Shown: positions 4,898-5,238 of the stretch, one piece after another | How the letters are laid out: each line of letters opens with the position of its first letter | How positions within the stretch are numbered: the first letter of the stretch is position 1 | NCBI GenBank assembly: GCA_016208545.1 | Contig: JACQXU010000010.1 | Coordinates: forward strand, 1-5,238 | Reading direction: 5' to 3' | Length of the DNA: 5,238 nucleotides | From: Candidatus Uhrbacteria bacterium | Lineage (GTDB): Bacteria > Patescibacteriota > Patescibacteriia > UBA9934 > GWF2-40-263 | Notes under the pieces: generated by a model | Told to the model about the DNA's origin: nothing | Database searches by the model: none | The model's input: only the letters and a program-made list of their open reading frames with translations | Translations under genes and position numbers: made by a program

Positions 4898-5238
4898 TTA
4901 CGGCCTTATCGACTTAAACAATTTCTTCAACCCGCCAGTTATTTTTCCAAAATTTCCGCCAAATGAACGGAAAATTTTACCAACTCCACCATTTCCTCCA
5001 GCGCCGCGAATATGATATCCCCACAAAACCAAACCGATCGCAGTGCTCAAACCCGGGTCGTTTGACCTGTCTATTACAGAAGTCACGCCAATAGCTGTGC
5101 CAAGCGAAACAGGCAAACGTAAAGTTGTTTTTGCAGAATCCAACATCCCTGGTAATTTTGCTCCAGCTCCTGTCAAAACCAAACCTGCTGGCAACATTCC
5201 TGATCTCTCAACTTTCTTTAACTCTTTATCAACGTATT
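4898..5238 (-). CDS. ftsA: Cell division protein FtsA, C-terminal part
   Basis: FtsA is the actin-like ATPase that tethers FtsZ filaments to the membrane. Only the last 112 residues are in the window; the gene runs past its right edge, and internal Met codons such as 5197 are not the start. The fragment opens with YVDKELKKVERSGM, followed by LPAGLVLTGAGAKLPGM, the nucleotide-binding motif of the family's IIB subdomain (usually TGGGA; here TGAGA). LPVSLG and a DPGLSTAIGLVLWGY helix follow. After a Gly-rich spacer the protein ends in a basic amphipathic stretch (about GGLKKLFKSIRP), the expected membrane-targeting helix. The TAA stop lies 3 bp before a long hairpin/terminator, so cotranscription with ftsZ seems limited despite gene order ftsA-ftsZ. 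Confidence 0.95.
   Translation of the reverse strand, partial: YVDKELKKVERSGMLPAGLVLTGAGAKLPGMLDSAKTTLRLPVSLGTAIGVTSVIDRSNDPGLSTAIGLVLWGYHIRGAGGNGGVGKIFRSFGGNFGKITGGLKKLFKSIRP

Noticed and set aside
1..5238. CRISPR array, insertion sequence or prophage genes
   Set aside because: No regularly spaced direct repeats, transposase, integrase or phage-like proteins are present.

Overview
This is a chromosomal, housekeeping-type bacterial window. It holds the 3' end of ftsA, all of ftsZ, nrdR and pyruvate kinase (all on the minus strand), a minus-strand tRNA-Asp, and two small plus-strand genes I cannot assign to a named family. Gene content, compact spacing, near absence of Shine-Dalgarno sites, and intergenic space filled with palindromes suggest a small-genome bacterium, possibly of the Candidate Phyla Radiation (Patescibacteria, Parcubacteria-like). 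That placement is an inference of moderate to low confidence. TGA ends pyk and the 80-aa gene, so UGA is not recoded and Gracilibacteria/Absconditabacteria are unlikely.

Layout. 1-97: tRNA-Asp(GUC), minus strand, with encoded CCA. 98-275: non-coding, two clear hairpins, one flanked by 12-bp direct repeats. 276-595: a self-contained plus-strand unit made of a promoter, strong ribosome site, TTG-started 80-aa ORF and intrinsic terminator. 606-1283: a -10 box almost touching the start of a membrane-anchored protein with a fibronectin-III-like segment. This gene converges on pyk with 3 bp between stop codons. 1287-3187: nrdR and pyk, 2 bp apart, apparently one transcript from an extended -10 promoter that nearly abuts the nrdR ATG. 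3207-3239: REP-like hairpin acting as a likely ftsZ terminator, merged with the nrdR promoter. 3272-4525: ftsZ. 4526-4897: a 372-bp regulatory region. 4898-5238: C-terminal end of FtsA, running off the window.

The most interesting part is the ftsA-ftsZ gap. Just after the ftsA stop lies a 104-bp purine/pyrimidine inverted repeat with a two-way terminator at its tip, so ftsZ seems to be uncoupled from ftsA. Two ftsZ promoters follow. A perfect 9+3+9 palindrome overlaps the -35 of the proximal one. That proximal promoter (perfect TATAAT) should start RNA at the first bases of a 126-nt imperfect hairpin, which ends 5 nt before the ftsZ ATG. G-U pairs and tandem G-A mismatches favour folding of the ftsZ-sense strand, pointing to an RNA element that may control FtsZ synthesis.

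Functionally, FtsA and FtsZ form the division ring. NrdR represses ribonucleotide reductase genes (none are in the window). Pyruvate kinase closes glycolysis, and its residues match the potassium-independent class.
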